DNA of 64,000 bases from Bacillus sp. SD088. GTDB taxonomy: Bacteria; Bacillota; Bacilli; Bacillales; Bacillaceae_C. The stretch spans positions 310,001 through 374,000 of the forward strand of contig NZ_JADIJK010000001.1 in NCBI RefSeq assembly GCF_017355205.1. The letters run 5' to 3'. How positions within the stretch are numbered: position 1 is the first letter of the stretch; every line of letters begins with the position of its first letter. The notes beneath the pieces are model-generated. The model searched no databases. It was not told the origin of the DNA and saw only the letters and a list, made by a program, of their open reading frames with translations. Both the position numbers and the translations under genes were made by a program. Below are positions 53,330 to 62,567 of the stretch, one piece after another.

Positions 53330-53380
53330 GTTGACCTCTCCTTACTGAACATTATCTACAATTTACTAATGAAACCTCAT

Positions 53381-53403
53381 TAGTTACTTTACGTAAGTAA
53401 CTA
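53381..53403. promoter_or_regulatory. YodB-type operator before the nitroreductase gene
   Basis: TAGTTACTT-TACGT-AAGTAACTA is a perfect 9-bp inverted repeat and contains TACT-N7-AGTA, the consensus I recall for the redox sensor YodB. It lies 52 bases before the nitroreductase start and 337 bases before the HxlR-family gene. Confidence 0.7.
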
Positions 53404-53427
53404 TAGAATAAATATGTTATAATGTCA

Positions 53428-53648
53428 ATAAAGTGAACCTTCAATCAGTGGGGGTTTTCTTTCATCCCCCACTGATTGTTAAGGATCAAAGGCTAAATTC
53501 GCAACATCCTGTTGCAACGCCTTTGTGACCTGCGTCCTGCAGGCCTGAACCAATCGGGCTTTTACGGGCAGTGTATCCCCCACCTATGCTTCTCCGTATT
53601 CTTTAATGCCTCGAGGTGGGGGTATTACTGCCCGTTAATGCGGGATAA
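53428..53648. repeat. Dual-hairpin element, copy 4 (221 bp)
   Basis: It has the same ends and hairpins as copies 1-3 (ATAAAGTGAACCTTC; CAGTGGGGG stem; GGGCAGTG...CACTGCCC-like stem; GCGGGATAA). The spacer contains the left and right ends of the long module seen in copy 3, with the middle missing (GGCTAAATTCGCAAC and CTGCGTCCTGCAGGCC). It lies between the operator and the hxlR gene. Confidence 0.8.
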
Positions 53649-53739
53649 TAAGGACAAAGATGAGACTCCCATTACAAAAAAAGAAAATTATATCAGAAAG
53701 ACAGATCATGATATATAATAATGATGTGAGGTGAACATA

Positions 53740-54066
53740 ATGAATAATAATTTATGCCCTAGATTTGAAAAGGCAATGGGATTATTGGGACAACGCTGGA
53801 CAGGTCTAATTATTTTCCAACTATTAAATGGTCCTCAACGTTTTTGTACAATTGAATCTTCTATGCCGATTAGTGCCAGAGTGTTATCAGAGAGACTAAA
53901 GGATTTAGAACACGAAGGAATTGTGAAAAGAAAAGTCTATCCTGAGACCCCAGTTAGAATCGAATATTCTTTGACAGATAAAGGAAAAGCCCTGCAACCA
54001 TTAATGGCAGAGATCCAACGTTGGGCAGAGAATTGGCAAGAAATAGATCCAAATCAAAATTGTTAA
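53740..54066 (+). CDS. HxlR-family redox regulator, YodB-like
   Basis: The 108-residue protein begins MNNNLCPRFEKAMGLLGQRW and has the HxlR winged helix (ISARVLSERLKDLEHEGIVKRK). The cysteine at position 6 in the CP-x-(F/M)-E context and the second cysteine at the C terminus match the redox-active cysteines of YodB. It should repress the divergent nitroreductase until oxidised by quinones or diamide. ATG 53740 follows GTGAGGTGA; an in-frame GTG at 53731 overlaps that site. Confidence 0.87.
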   Translation: MNNNLCPRFEKAMGLLGQRWTGLIIFQLLNGPQRFCTIESSMPISARVLSERLKDLEHEGIVKRKVYPETPVRIEYSLTDKGKALQPLMAEIQRWAENWQEIDPNQNC

Positions 54067-54110
54067 AAGTCGGCTGTTTATTGCAAAACAGACGGCTTTT
54101 TTATTTTTTA
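54067..54110 (+). terminator. Terminator after the HxlR gene
   Basis: AAAGTCGGCTGTTT pairs imperfectly with AAACAGACGGCTTTT and a T tract follows. Confidence 0.75.
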
Positions 54111-54214
54111 CAACAGACCCATTGCACTTTTGTTCTTTTTCTTGAAGATTTACTGTAAACTAAGAAGCATGGTAGCATTTACATGATGAGTTTCAAATAA
54201 AGGAGAGAAAATGG

Positions 54215-55444
54215 ATGAAAAGTAAGATCATTGAACGTTTTTCAACCTACGTTAGAATAGACACACAATCAAATGAAAACAACAGCAATTGCCCATCCAC
54301 TCCTGGACAACTTGAATTAGCCGAGTTATTAGTCGAGGAATTGAAGGAAATCGGGATGGAGGATGTGACCATGAATACGAATGGATATGTTATGGCCACA
54401 CTTCCAGCAAATACGGATAAAATCGTCCCTGTGATCGGATTCTTAGCCCATGTTGATACAGCAACAGATTTTACCGGTGCTGGAGTAAACCCGCAAGTGA
54501 TTATTGATTATGATGGGAAAGATATCCCTCTAAATGACAATATGGTACTATCACCAGACCACTTCCCCGCTCTAAAGAATTATATCGGGCATACGATGGT
54601 GACAACAGACGGGCGCACGCTGTTAGGTGCTGATAACAAGGCAGGGATTGCCGAAATTATGACGGCCATGTGTTATTTAATCGAACATCCTGAGATCAAA
54701 CATGGAAAAATTCGTGTGGCCTTTACTCCTGACGAAGAAATTGGCCGTGGTCCGCATAAGTTTGATGTAAAAGCATTTGGCGCTGACTATGCCTACACGA
54801 TGGATGGCGGCCCACTCGGGGAATTACAATTTGAGAGTTTTAATGCCGCAGCCTTAAAAATTTCATTTAAAGGGACTAATATCCATCCTGGAACTGCAAA
54901 AGGGACGATGGTGAATGCAAGTAAAATAGCCATGGAATTCCACCAAGCATTACCTGCTGGGCAGGCTCCGGAATTTACAGAAGACTATGAAGGCTTTTAT
55001 CATCTCCTCTCTTTCAATGGTGATGTAGAATCAGCCAAATTGGATTATATTATTCGCGACTTTGATAAAAAGCAATTTGAGGCAAAAAAGTCCAGAATTG
55101 AAAAAATCGTTACCATGCTTACTGAAAAATATGGGAACGATCGGATCGAATATGAAATTAACGATCAATATTACAATATGAGAGACAAAATTGAACCTGT
55201 AATTGAAATTGTCGAAATTGCCTCAGATGCAATGAAAAATCTAGATATCGAACCGATTATTGCGCCGATTCGTGGTGGCACAGATGGTTCTCAGCTTTCT
55301 TATATGGGCTTGCCTACACCTAATATCTTTACAGGTGGTGAAAATTTCCATGGCCCGTATGAATTTATTTCTGTCGATAATATGGAAAAAGCCGTTCATG
55401 TGATTGTCGAGATGGCTAGACTTTATGAACAAAGAGCGAAGTAA
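54215..55444 (+). CDS. pepT: Peptidase T (tripeptidase)
   Basis: The 409-residue protein is an M20 zinc peptidase of the PepT type. Visible motifs are [12 protein letters not shown] (His and Asp metal ligands), [13 protein letters not shown], the catalytic [15 protein letters not shown] and [25 protein letters not shown] with the C-terminal ligand region. It removes the N-terminal residue of tripeptides in the cytoplasm. The ATG at 54215 follows AAAGGAGAGAAAATGG. Confidence 0.95.
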   Translation: MKSKIIERFSTYVRIDTQSNENNSNCPSTPGQLELAELLVEELKEIGMEDVTMNTNGYVMATLPANTDKIVPVIGFLAHVDTATDFTGAGVNPQVIIDYDGKDIPLNDNMVLSPDHFPALKNYIGHTMVTTDGRTLLGADNKAGIAEIMTAMCYLIEHPEIKHGKIRVAFTPDEEIGRGPHKFDVKAFGADYAYTMDGGPLGELQFESFNAAALKISFKGTNIHPGTAKGTMVNASKIAMEFHQALPAGQAPEFTEDYEGFYHLLSFNGDVESAKLDYIIRDFDKKQFEAKKSRIEKIVTMLTEKYGNDRIEYEINDQYYNMRDKIEPVIEIVEIASDAMKNLDIEPIIAPIRGGTDGSQLSYMGLPTPNIFTGGENFHGPYEFISVDNMEKAVHVIVEMARLYEQRAK

Positions 55445-55510
55445 ATTATATTATTGCTTATGAATGAGGAATTGGGCAATGTAAAACCTTATGGAGACTT
55501 TCAATAAATT

Positions 55511-55551
55511 CGTTCAGTGGGAAGCTTACTGCCCGTTCATTCGGGATGAAT
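55511..55551. repeat. Remnant of a dual-hairpin element
   Basis: CGTTCAGTGGG, CTTACTGCCCGTTCATTCGGGATGAA in two parts resembles the ends of the dual-hairpin elements but lacks most of the body. Confidence 0.5.
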
Positions 55552-55556
55552 AATGA

Positions 55557-55587
55557 TTGACTTTTTCCTTCCCACCTGTAATAATAC
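55557..55587 (+). promoter_or_regulatory. Promoter of the pyrP leader
   Basis: TTGACT at 55557-55562 followed by TAATAA/TAATAC at about 55579-55587, 16-19 bases downstream. Transcription would start shortly before the attenuator. Confidence 0.6.
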
Positions 55588-55609
55588 GTATGACAAATGA
55601 ATCAGACCC

Positions 55610-55735
55610 TTTAAAACAGTCCTGTGAGGCTGACAAGGTGAACACACTTACCATAAGTGTAGATTTTTGCATATTTAACTGGACGATCATCCGACTATTA
55701 TGCACCTTGCCAGTCATTAGGCGAGGTGCTTTTTA
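55610..55735 (+). promoter_or_regulatory. PyrR-type attenuator leader
   Basis: CAGTCCTGTGAGGCTGACAAGG at 55617-55638 (AGTCC, GAGGCT and CAAGG in order) matches the PyrR-binding loop of Bacillus pyr leaders. Downstream, GCACCTTGCC (55702-55711) and GGCGAGGTGC (55720-55729) with a T run form the terminator. When pyrimidines are plentiful, PyrR-UMP should favour termination before the uracil permease gene. Confidence 0.85.
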
Positions 55736-55863
55736 TTGTACAAGCCCCCCAGCCTAATGGCGAAGTCTGTATTCATAAAATAGGGATTCTTTTGACTAAA
55801 ACCAAAAGACAACTGATAATTTATCAGCTATTTGATCAAGATAATAAAGAGGAGAGATGTCGG

Positions 55864-57132
55864 ATGAAACAACGAGAAATTCAAGTAGATGAACGTTTAC
55901 CGCTTTTACAAAGCTTGCCATTAAGTTTCCAGCATTTATTCGCTATGTTTGGTTCCACTGTATTAGTACCACTATTATTTGGGATCAACCCAGCTATCAT
56001 TTTATTAATGAACGGAATCGGAACGCTTATCTATATTTTTATAACAAAAGGAAAGATTCCTGCATACTTAGGATCAAGCTTTGCCTTTATCTCACCTGTT
56101 ACCATAGTTCTCGCTAATTATAGTGGGCTTGACGGGTATGCCCATGCCCTTGGTGGCTTTCTCTTAGTTGGGATCGTGTTGTTGATTGTTGGAATTATCG
56201 TTAAATTTATTGGAACAGCATGGATCGATATTATTTTCCCACCTGCAGCAATGGGAGCAATTGTTGCTGTTATTGGATTGGAGCTTGTTCCAACGGCTGC
56301 TGATATGGCCGGACTCATCACAGCTCCAGATGTCTCACCTGATTCAAAAGTGATTATTGTCTCTCTCTTAACATTAGGCTTAACCGTTATTTACTGGGTA
56401 ACCTTAAGAGGATTTCTAAAGATTATTCCGATCTTGCTCGGCATTGTATCTGGATATGTGATCGCAGCTTTCTTCGGATTAGTCGATTTTTCCCTTGTTA
56501 AGGAAGCCAAATGGTTTGCCTTACCAGAAGTTTACTCGATGAAAATAAATTGGGCGGATATGCTGATCATTTTACCAGCTGCCTTAGTTTTGCTACCAGA
56601 GCATATTGGACATCTGATTGTAACTGGTAATATCGTCAAAAAGGATATGATTAAAGACCCAGGGCTTGATCGATCTTTTATGGGGAACGGAATTTCCACT
56701 ATTATATCCAGTTTTGTCGGAGCTACCCCTAATACGACGTATGGAGAAAATATTGGGGTCTTAGCCATCACAAAAGTGTATTCTACTTGGATCATTGGTG
56801 GGGCAGCAGTACTGGCTGTTATTCTCTCTTTCTGTGGAAAACTAGCAGCCTTAATCATGTCGATCCCAACACCAGTTATGGGAGGGATCTCCTTACTACT
56901 ATTCGGAATCATTGCTGTGAGTGGCTTAAGAATGCTGGTTGAATCAAAGGTGGATTATAGTATTTCACAAAATCTCATTCTAACTTGTGTCGTTCTCGCT
57001 ATTGGAATCAGTGGAGCGGCCATTAAAATGGGGTCAGTGGAATTAGCGGGGATGGGGCTGGCTACCGTTGTCGCCATCATCCTAAGTCTCTTCTTTAAAA
57101 TACTTGAAAAGCTTAAGCTTTCAAATGATTAA
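55864..57132 (+). CDS. pyrP: Uracil permease
   Basis: The protein of about 422 residues is a nucleobase:cation symporter-2 (UraA/PyrP) with about 12-14 membrane segments. Its SFQHLFAMFGSTVLVPLLFGINPA, IPAYLGSSFAFISPV and LLPEHIGHLIVTGNI motifs are typical of uracil carriers. It imports uracil by proton symport. Regulation by a PyrR attenuator supports uracil, not xanthine, as substrate. ATG 55864 follows GAGGAGAGATG; longer in-frame starts would lie inside the leader terminator. A strong terminator follows. Confidence 0.92.
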   Translation: MKQREIQVDERLPLLQSLPLSFQHLFAMFGSTVLVPLLFGINPAIILLMNGIGTLIYIFITKGKIPAYLGSSFAFISPVTIVLANYSGLDGYAHALGGFLLVGIVLLIVGIIVKFIGTAWIDIIFPPAAMGAIVAVIGLELVPTAADMAGLITAPDVSPDSKVIIVSLLTLGLTVIYWVTLRGFLKIIPILLGIVSGYVIAAFFGLVDFSLVKEAKWFALPEVYSMKINWADMLIILPAALVLLPEHIGHLIVTGNIVKKDMIKDPGLDRSFMGNGISTIISSFVGATPNTTYGENIGVLAITKVYSTWIIGGAAVLAVILSFCGKLAALIMSIPTPVMGGISLLLFGIIAVSGLRMLVESKVDYSISQNLILTCVVLAIGISGAAIKMGSVELAGMGLATVVAIILSLFFKILEKLKLSND

Positions 57133-57139
57133 CTCCGAT

Positions 57140-57178
57140 AACCCAGAAAGGACCTATCTAGGTTCTTTCTGGGTTTTT
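57140..57178 (+). terminator. Terminator of pyrP
   Basis: AACCCAGAAAGGACC, six-base loop, GGTTCTTTCTGGGTT, then T run. Confidence 0.9.
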
Positions 57179-57203
57179 GTTTTACAAATATGTGAATGAT
57201 TCT

Positions 57204-57482
57204 TATTAGCCATTAGAGTTATTCTATTCGTCATTATATGCTTTCTATTAGCCCCTCGGCACCCTATTAGCCGTTGAAGACTGTCTATTAGCCGTTGCAC
57301 TCGGTCTATTAGCCATTGCCTTTTTCAAAGGCGATTTCGCACCTAAGATAGCTGTTTTGCTTAATTTAACGCCTTCTTTTTGCTATTAGCCGTTAGAAGA
57401 AGTCTATTAGCTGTTGTGCACACTCTATTAGCTGTTGAGGCCAATTTATTAGCTGTTAAAACCTTACTATTAGCCATTGACA
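57204..57482. repeat. 21-bp-period repeat array C (CTATTAGCCGTTG type), about eleven units
   Basis: TATTAGC or a close variant begins at 57204, 57225, 57246, 57265, 57286 and 57307, and again at 57384, 57405, 57426, 57447 and 57468. All steps are 21 bases except 57246-57265 (19) and 57265-57286 (21), which shows a two-base slip. The conserved part is about 13 bases and the remaining 8 are variable. The middle has no clear units for about 70 bases, where a GCC...GGC hairpin sits. It lies between pyrP and queE. Confidence 0.85.
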
Positions 57483-57493
57483 TGCTGCATAAG

Positions 57494-58216
57494 CTACACC
57501 CCGCGTTTATTTCCCCATAAATACGTATGTAATTGAGGCAAAACACGCACATTCTTTAATTCATTGCTTTTCATCACTTCATCTATGAGCCATTCATAAC
57601 GTTCTAATAAATAGGAAAGTAATTGCCGATCATCAAGGTTGGAAAGATCATTATTTCCAACTTGTAAAAAGAAGCTTACATCTGGATAACGTTTATACAG
57701 ATCACTGGCATATTCCAAATCTTGTTGATCAAACACAACAATTTTCAAACTAAAACTGCCTTTTTGCTCATTTTTCAGGGAATGAATAATTTGATCCAAT
57801 GTTTCGAAATTCGTTTTCATTCCTGAACTCGGCGGTTTTGGTGATAAAGTGAGCTCATCAATCTTTGTAAACCATGATTGCCACCTGCTCCCCTGCGTTT
57901 CTAAGGCAATTCGCATCCCATGTCCATGTAGTAAGTCCACTACCTCGTCCATTTGCTTCAGTAATGCAGGATTTCCACCAGAAATGGTCACATGGCTAAA
58001 GGTATCACTCCCCTGCTTTTTCAAGGCCTGCCAAATCTCTTCTGGCTCCATCATCTGAATCTTTTCCTTTTCAGAACCATCCCATGTAAAAGCTGAATCA
58101 CACCATGAACACGAATAATCACATCCTGCTGTCCGAATAAACATTGTTTTTTGTCCAATGACCATTCCTTCCCCTTGAATCGTCGGCCCAAAAATTTCGA
58201 GAACAGGTATCTTCAT
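57494..58216 (-). CDS. queE: 7-carboxy-7-deazaguanine synthase
   Basis: The protein of about 240 residues is a small radical SAM enzyme with the CxxxCxxC motif CDYSCSWC near residue 30 and the N-terminal EIFGPTIQGEG, typical of QueE. It makes 7-carboxy-7-deazaguanine from 6-carboxytetrahydropterin in the queuosine pathway. The start overlaps the queD stop as TAATG, with AAAGGGGGGAG upstream. It is the last gene of the queCDE operon. Confidence 0.94.
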   Translation of the reverse strand: MKIPVLEIFGPTIQGEGMVIGQKTMFIRTAGCDYSCSWCDSAFTWDGSEKEKIQMMEPEEIWQALKKQGSDTFSHVTISGGNPALLKQMDEVVDLLHGHGMRIALETQGSRWQSWFTKIDELTLSPKPPSSGMKTNFETLDQIIHSLKNEQKGSFSLKIVVFDQQDLEYASDLYKRYPDVSFFLQVGNNDLSNLDDRQLLSYLLERYEWLIDEVMKSNELKNVRVLPQLHTYLWGNKRGV

Positions 58217-58650
58217 TAGTTCTCCCCCCTTTTGGGACGATAAATACAATAACTTGTGGGCGTTTCACGTAAAAAAACTTGCAGACAAATTGGAAGATTA
58301 GGAAGTGAATCTAAATATTGTTGCACGATTTCATAGATCGTGCGGGCCACGACTTCTGTTGTTGGAAATTGCAGGGCATTCTGATCGGAAAATGCCTGAT
58401 CTTTATTAAGAGTTTCATGATCAAATCGTTTATGAACAATATCCTTGATTGACTTAAAGTTTACTAAAAAACCTGTATGATCTAATTCATCTCCTACGAT
58501 CGTAATATTGGCAAAATACGTGTGCCCGTGTACCTGTTGGCATTTGCCCGCGTCCTCGTGTGGGATATAATGAGCTGCTGCAAAATGAAAATCCTTATTC
58601 AATTCATAGACATAAGCATGTGGGACAACTGGATAAATTTGTTGCATCAT
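58216..58650 (-). CDS. queD: 6-carboxytetrahydropterin synthase
   Basis: The 144-residue protein has the zinc histidines in FHFAAAHY and HGHTYFANI and the catalytic cysteine in GKCQQVHGH. It converts dihydroneopterin triphosphate to 6-carboxytetrahydropterin for queuosine synthesis. It overlaps the queC end by a few bases and precedes queE with overlap, so the three are translated together. Confidence 0.94.
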   Translation of the reverse strand: MMQQIYPVVPHAYVYELNKDFHFAAAHYIPHEDAGKCQQVHGHTYFANITIVGDELDHTGFLVNFKSIKDIVHKRFDHETLNKDQAFSDQNALQFPTTEVVARTIYEIVQQYLDSLPNLPICLQVFLRETPTSYCIYRPKRGEN

Positions 58651-59312
58651 GTTGTTGCACCACCTTGTCGCCGTTTTTCATACTGCTCTAATCCTCGATT
58701 GCGTAACTGACATGCAGGGCACTCTCCACAACCACTTGCTTTGATTCCATTGTAACAAGTGAGCGTATGTTCCTTTACAAAATCGAAAGCTTCTAACTGG
58801 TCACTTAATTCCCAAACCTCTGATTTATCTCTCCACATGAGCGGTGTATGGATCACGAAGGTCTCGTCCATTGACAAATTAAGCGTCACATTTAGCGATT
58901 TAATAAATCCATCCCGACAATCCGGATATCCACTAAAATCTGTCTCACTTACTCCTGTAATAATATGTTTTGCATTAATTTGCTTAGCCAAAACGGCTGC
59001 AAAGGAAAGAAAAAGCAAATTTCTCCCAGGCACAAAGGTCGAAGGCAGTTCATTGTCTCCTTCCGTAATTTCCATATCATCTCTTGTTAATGCATTTGGT
59101 GCTAACTGATTCAACAGCGTCATATCTAGTTCATGTTGGTGGACATTGAGTTTCTTACAAATCTCCCTAGCACAATCCAGCTCAGCAATATGGCGTTGCC
59201 CATAGTGAAACGTAACAGCCTCGACATGTTCGAATTTTTTCAATGCCCAAAATAAACAGGTCGTGCTGTCTTGTCCACCACTAAATACAACAACTGCCTT
59301 ACGATTATCCAT
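58647..59312 (-). CDS. queC: 7-cyano-7-deazaguanine synthase
   Basis: The protein of about 221 residues has the PP-loop SGGQDSTTC near the N terminus and the C-terminal zinc cysteines [19 protein letters not shown]. It converts 7-carboxy-7-deazaguanine to preQ0 with ammonia and ATP. ATG 59312 is eight bases after GGAGGA; an in-frame start at 59318 is possible and those farther out are unlikely. The preQ1 riboswitch upstream controls the operon. Confidence 0.94.
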   Translation of the reverse strand: MDNRKAVVVFSGGQDSTTCLFWALKKFEHVEAVTFHYGQRHIAELDCAREICKKLNVHQHELDMTLLNQLAPNALTRDDMEITEGDNELPSTFVPGRNLLFLSFAAVLAKQINAKHIITGVSETDFSGYPDCRDGFIKSLNVTLNLSMDETFVIHTPLMWRDKSEVWELSDQLEAFDFVKEHTLTCYNGIKASGCGECPACQLRNRGLEQYEKRRQGGATT

Positions 59313-59395
59313 TTTCATTCTCCTCCCTATTAGAGAAGAGATTCGGATATTACCATCAAAAAAAGACAACACCAAGTAAACGTATCGTCTCGTCT

Positions 59396-59433
59396 CCTTA
59401 GTTTTTTATAGAGGGATGGAATTACGAACCTCT
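59396..59433 (-). promoter_or_regulatory. PreQ1-I riboswitch
   Basis: On the minus strand, AGAGGTTC is followed after a short loop by CCATCCCTCT and ATAAAAAACTAAGGAG, the H-type pseudoknot consensus of the class I preQ1 riboswitch. The start codon of queC lies about 85 bases downstream, so control may be through a terminator or a more distant structure. Confidence 0.9.
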
Positions 59434-59496
59434 TCTGCAACCATGCAGTTATTATTTTACATCTCTAGTGTATCATATTTTATATCTTTAAAGATT

Positions 59497-59530
59497 ATTC
59501 GACAAATTTCGAGGGGTGCCTGGCACCTCA
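59497..59530. repeat. Short palindromic repeat, second copy
   Basis: Reverse-orientation copy of the 8383-8412 repeat: TCGACAAATTTCGA-like start, GGGGTGCCTGGCACC. Dispersed small repeat. Confidence 0.55.
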
Positions 59531-59533
59531 AAA

Positions 59534-59573
59534 AACAAAAACAAAAGCTCAGCCCTTACGCTAAGCTTTTGTT
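59534..59573 (-). terminator. Terminator of gnd
   Basis: AACAAAAGCTTAGC, six-base loop, GCTGAGCTTTTGTT and T-rich tail on the minus strand, 15 bases beyond the stop. Confidence 0.9.
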
Positions 59574-59587
59574 TATGGTTTTGGTTG

Positions 59588-61003
59588 TTACTCGCTCATC
59601 CATTCTGTATGGAAGACGCCTTCTTTATCGATACGCTGATATGTGTGTGCACCGAAATAATCACGTTGAGCTTGTAGAAGGTTAGCTGGTAGTGATTCTG
59701 TGCGATAGCTATCATAATAGGCAATGGCACTTGAGAAGGTCGGTACCGCGATTCCACGCTCAACAGCAACTGCGATCACTTTTCTCAATGCCCCTTGATA
59801 GTTTTCGACAATCTCTTTGAAGTATGGATCCAGCATCAGGTTGGCAAGTTCTGGATCACGATCATAGGCTTCTTTAATTTTTTGCAGGAATTGCGCGCGA
59901 ATAATGCATCCACCTCTAAAGATCATCGCAATATCCCCATATTTCAGATCCCAGCCATATTCTTCTGCTGCTGCTCTCATTTGCGCAAATCCTTGTGCAT
60001 AAGAACAGATTTTGCTCATATAAAGCGCTTTGCGAATCGCTTCAATTAGTTCATCTTTATCCCCATCGTATCCTACGGCTTCTGGGCCAGATAGCACTTT
60101 ACTTGCAGCTACACGTTCTTCCTTCATCGCCGAAATACAACGAGCAAAGACAGATTCGGTGATCAGTGGAAGAGGTACACCTAAATCAAGAGCATCTTGG
60201 CTTGTCCATTTTCCTGTTCCCTTTTGCCCTGCTGTATCCAAGATCACATCGACAAGCGGCTTTCCTGTTTCTTCATCTTTCTTTGTAAAAATATCGGCCG
60301 TAATTTCAATTAAATAACTATCTAGCTCACCTTTATTCCATTCCGAAAATACTTCATGAAGTTCTTCAGCAGTTAAACCAAGTACATGTTTCATCATAAA
60401 GTAGGCTTCACAAATTAATTGCATATCGCCATATTCGATTCCATTATGGACCATTTTCACATAATGTCCTGCACCGTCAGCGCCAATATAGGTTGTACAA
60501 GGCTCCCCATCTACTTTCGCCGCAATGGCTTTTAGGATTGGTGCCACAAGCTCATATGCTTCTTTTTGTCCACCTGGCATAATTGAAGGCCCAGTTAATG
60601 CTCCTTCTTCTCCTCCAGAAACGCCTGTACCAATGAAATGCAGCCCCGCTTCACTTAATTCTTTATTACGACGGATTGTGTCTTTAAAATTCGTGTTTCC
60701 GCCATCAATCAAAATATCGCCTTTTTCTAAATGAGGCTTTAATGAGTCGATCGTAGCGTCTGTTCCTGGTCCCGCTTTGACCATCAATAAAATTTTCCTC
60801 GGCTTTTCTAAAGAATTGACAAACTCCTCAACCGAAAATGTACCCACCACATTTTTTCCTTCAGCCTCTTTTTTCAAAAAGTCCTCTGTCTTTTCCGGGC
60901 TACGATTAAAAACGGCCACAGAATAACCACGACTTTCAATATTCAGAGCTAAATTTTTGCCCATTACGGCCAAACCAATGACACCAATTTGCTGTTTTGA
61001 CAA
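59588..61003 (-). CDS. gnd: 6-phosphogluconate dehydrogenase, decarboxylating
   Basis: The 471-residue protein has the N-terminal Rossmann motif [17 protein letters not shown], the GVSGGEEGA segment near 130, [13 protein letters not shown] near 185 with the catalytic Lys/His region, and [11 protein letters not shown] near 256. It is of the NADP-type decarboxylating family and makes ribulose 5-phosphate. The start is TTG 61003 after AGGAGGAAAATACA. A -35-like or cre-like TTTTATCGTTTACC lies about 140 bases upstream but was not counted as a member of the operator set. Confidence 0.95.
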   Translation of the reverse strand: MSKQQIGVIGLAVMGKNLALNIESRGYSVAVFNRSPEKTEDFLKKEAEGKNVVGTFSVEEFVNSLEKPRKILLMVKAGPGTDATIDSLKPHLEKGDILIDGGNTNFKDTIRRNKELSEAGLHFIGTGVSGGEEGALTGPSIMPGGQKEAYELVAPILKAIAAKVDGEPCTTYIGADGAGHYVKMVHNGIEYGDMQLICEAYFMMKHVLGLTAEELHEVFSEWNKGELDSYLIEITADIFTKKDEETGKPLVDVILDTAGQKGTGKWTSQDALDLGVPLPLITESVFARCISAMKEERVAASKVLSGPEAVGYDGDKDELIEAIRKALYMSKICSYAQGFAQMRAAAEEYGWDLKYGDIAMIFRGGCIIRAQFLQKIKEAYDRDPELANLMLDPYFKEIVENYQGALRKVIAVAVERGIAVPTFSSAIAYYDSYRTESLPANLLQAQRDYFGAHTYQRIDKEGVFHTEWMSE

Positions 61004-61170
61004 TGTATTTTCCTCCTAAGCCTTATGTATAATATACTTCCATACAACTTTAACCTAATTTTATCATAGATTTCGGGGAAATCCGAAATTTTTCAGCTAT
61101 AACATGCAAGGTGAAAGACTCTTACGTGTACATTTCATTATTTTATCGTTTACCTTTCATTCAAGCAAAT

Positions 61171-61200
61171 AATCTCGCACCCAAAATTGGATGCGAGATT
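61171..61200 (-). terminator. Terminator of the symporter gene
   Basis: AATCTCGCA and TGCGAGATT form a nine-base stem, 20 bases past the stop codon. Confidence 0.75.
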
Positions 61201-61219
61201 ACCGCTAATTAGAATGGTC

Positions 61220-62443
61220 TTATGTTGAAATTGCTGGAGGATGATCGTTATTAAAATCTTGATCTTTACTTGTTCCTTCTACAACCACACATGCAGAAGA
61301 ATCACCAACAATATTCACAGATGTCCGCAGCATATCTAGCAATCGGTCAATTCCAGCAACAAGAGCGATCCCTTCTAAGGGTAAATTGATCGCTGTCAGC
61401 ACCATGGACAGCATCACTAATCCTGCCCCCGGAACTCCCGCTGTCCCGATAGATGCTAAGGTTCCCATTAAGATAACTGTTAAGATTTGTGTAAAGGACA
61501 GTGACTCATTGAAATATTGCGCAATAAACATCACGGTAATCCCTATATAAATCGCTGTTCCATCCATATTGATCGTCGCACCAAGTGGTAAGACGAAGCT
61601 ACTTGTTTTTTTCGAAACACCTAAATTTTCTTGCGTATTTTTCATTGTAACTGGCAAGGTCCCCGAACTACTGCAAGTCGCAAAAGCCACTGATGCCGCT
61701 GGAAAGATCCCTTTTAAAAAATGCCATGGACTCATTTTCCCCAATGTCTTCACCGCAACGGTATAGGTAATAGCAACATGGACAATCACAGCAACAATCA
61801 TCGCGACTATGACTTTAATAAGTGGAAGGAGAACAGAGATCCCATAAGCCCCAACAATCGGCGCCAATAAACCAAACACTCCAATCGGCACAAGTTTCAT
61901 AATGATTCCAGTAATCTTATACATAATTTCAGCAAACCCTTCAAAAAAATCTTGAACAGGTTTCGCCTTTTTTCCAACTAATGTAATTCCGATGCCCACA
62001 AAAATAGCGAAGAAAATAATTTGCAAAACATTTGCTGTTGTTAAGGCTTCAATTGGATTGGTTGGAATGATGTTCAACAGGGTATCGATCACACCTTCTG
62101 ATGTTGCGGCTTCAGCGGTCCCACCTTCTAAAACGACATCAGACCCTTTCCCAGGAGAAAAAATAAACCCCGCAAGTAAACCAAAGCAAATCGCGATCAA
62201 ACTAGTCATAAGAAAATAAAGAATCGATTTTCCACCGATCGTGCCCAATTCTTTAATTCCTCCAGCTCCTGTTACCCCTACAATAATCGTCGACAAAATC
62301 AAAGGCACAATAATAAACTTAATAAGACGTAAGAATAAATCTCCAAGTGGCTGAACGGCAGAAGCCTTCTCACCAAACACAGCTCCTACAATCACAGCTA
62401 AGACAAATGCGATCAGAATTTGCAGAATGAACCCTTTTTTCAT
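61220..62443 (-). CDS. Glutamate/dicarboxylate:cation symporter (DAACS)
   Basis: The protein of about 407 residues has the DAACS hallmarks: the serine-rich ATCSSSGTLPVTM near residue 262, GATINMDGTAIY near 295 and GTAGVPGAGLVMLS near 340. It imports glutamate, aspartate or C4-dicarboxylates with sodium or protons. It resembles GltT/GltP/DctP of Bacillus without deciding between them. ATG 62443 has GAGGGAG upstream; earlier in-frame starts would add a hydrophilic tail. Confidence 0.9.
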   Translation of the reverse strand: MKKGFILQILIAFVLAVIVGAVFGEKASAVQPLGDLFLRLIKFIIVPLILSTIIVGVTGAGGIKELGTIGGKSILYFLMTSLIAICFGLLAGFIFSPGKGSDVVLEGGTAEAATSEGVIDTLLNIIPTNPIEALTTANVLQIIFFAIFVGIGITLVGKKAKPVQDFFEGFAEIMYKITGIIMKLVPIGVFGLLAPIVGAYGISVLLPLIKVIVAMIVAVIVHVAITYTVAVKTLGKMSPWHFLKGIFPAASVAFATCSSSGTLPVTMKNTQENLGVSKKTSSFVLPLGATINMDGTAIYIGITVMFIAQYFNESLSFTQILTVILMGTLASIGTAGVPGAGLVMLSMVLTAINLPLEGIALVAGIDRLLDMLRTSVNIVGDSSACVVVEGTSKDQDFNNDHPPAIST

Positions 62444-62567
62444 TAAATACACTCCCTCTCGCCATATAACGGCAACGCTTTCAATGTACCTCCTCTTGTA
62501 CAATATATGAAGGGACAAAAAAAGAATGCCCCAAATCTATATCGGAACATTCTTTCTATGTTTCTTA

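Noticed and set aside
55726-55863. N-terminal extension of the uracil permease
   Set aside because: The in-frame extension starts inside the leader terminator, has no ribosome binding site and would put a hydrophilic stretch before a complete permease.
57204-57482. CRISPR array
   Set aside because: The conserved part is 13 bases and the variable part 8 bases, too short for repeats and spacers, and no cas genes are present.
57361-57552. A 63-residue repetitive ORF (TANR repeats) on the minus strand
   Set aside because: It is simply translation of the 21-bp repeat array and overlaps queE. It lacks a ribosome binding site.
61141-61154. Operator-like TTTTATCGTTTACC between gnd and the symporter
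   Set aside because: It lacks the outer TG and CA of the operator family and lies next to unrelated genes; it could be a weak cre site or chance.
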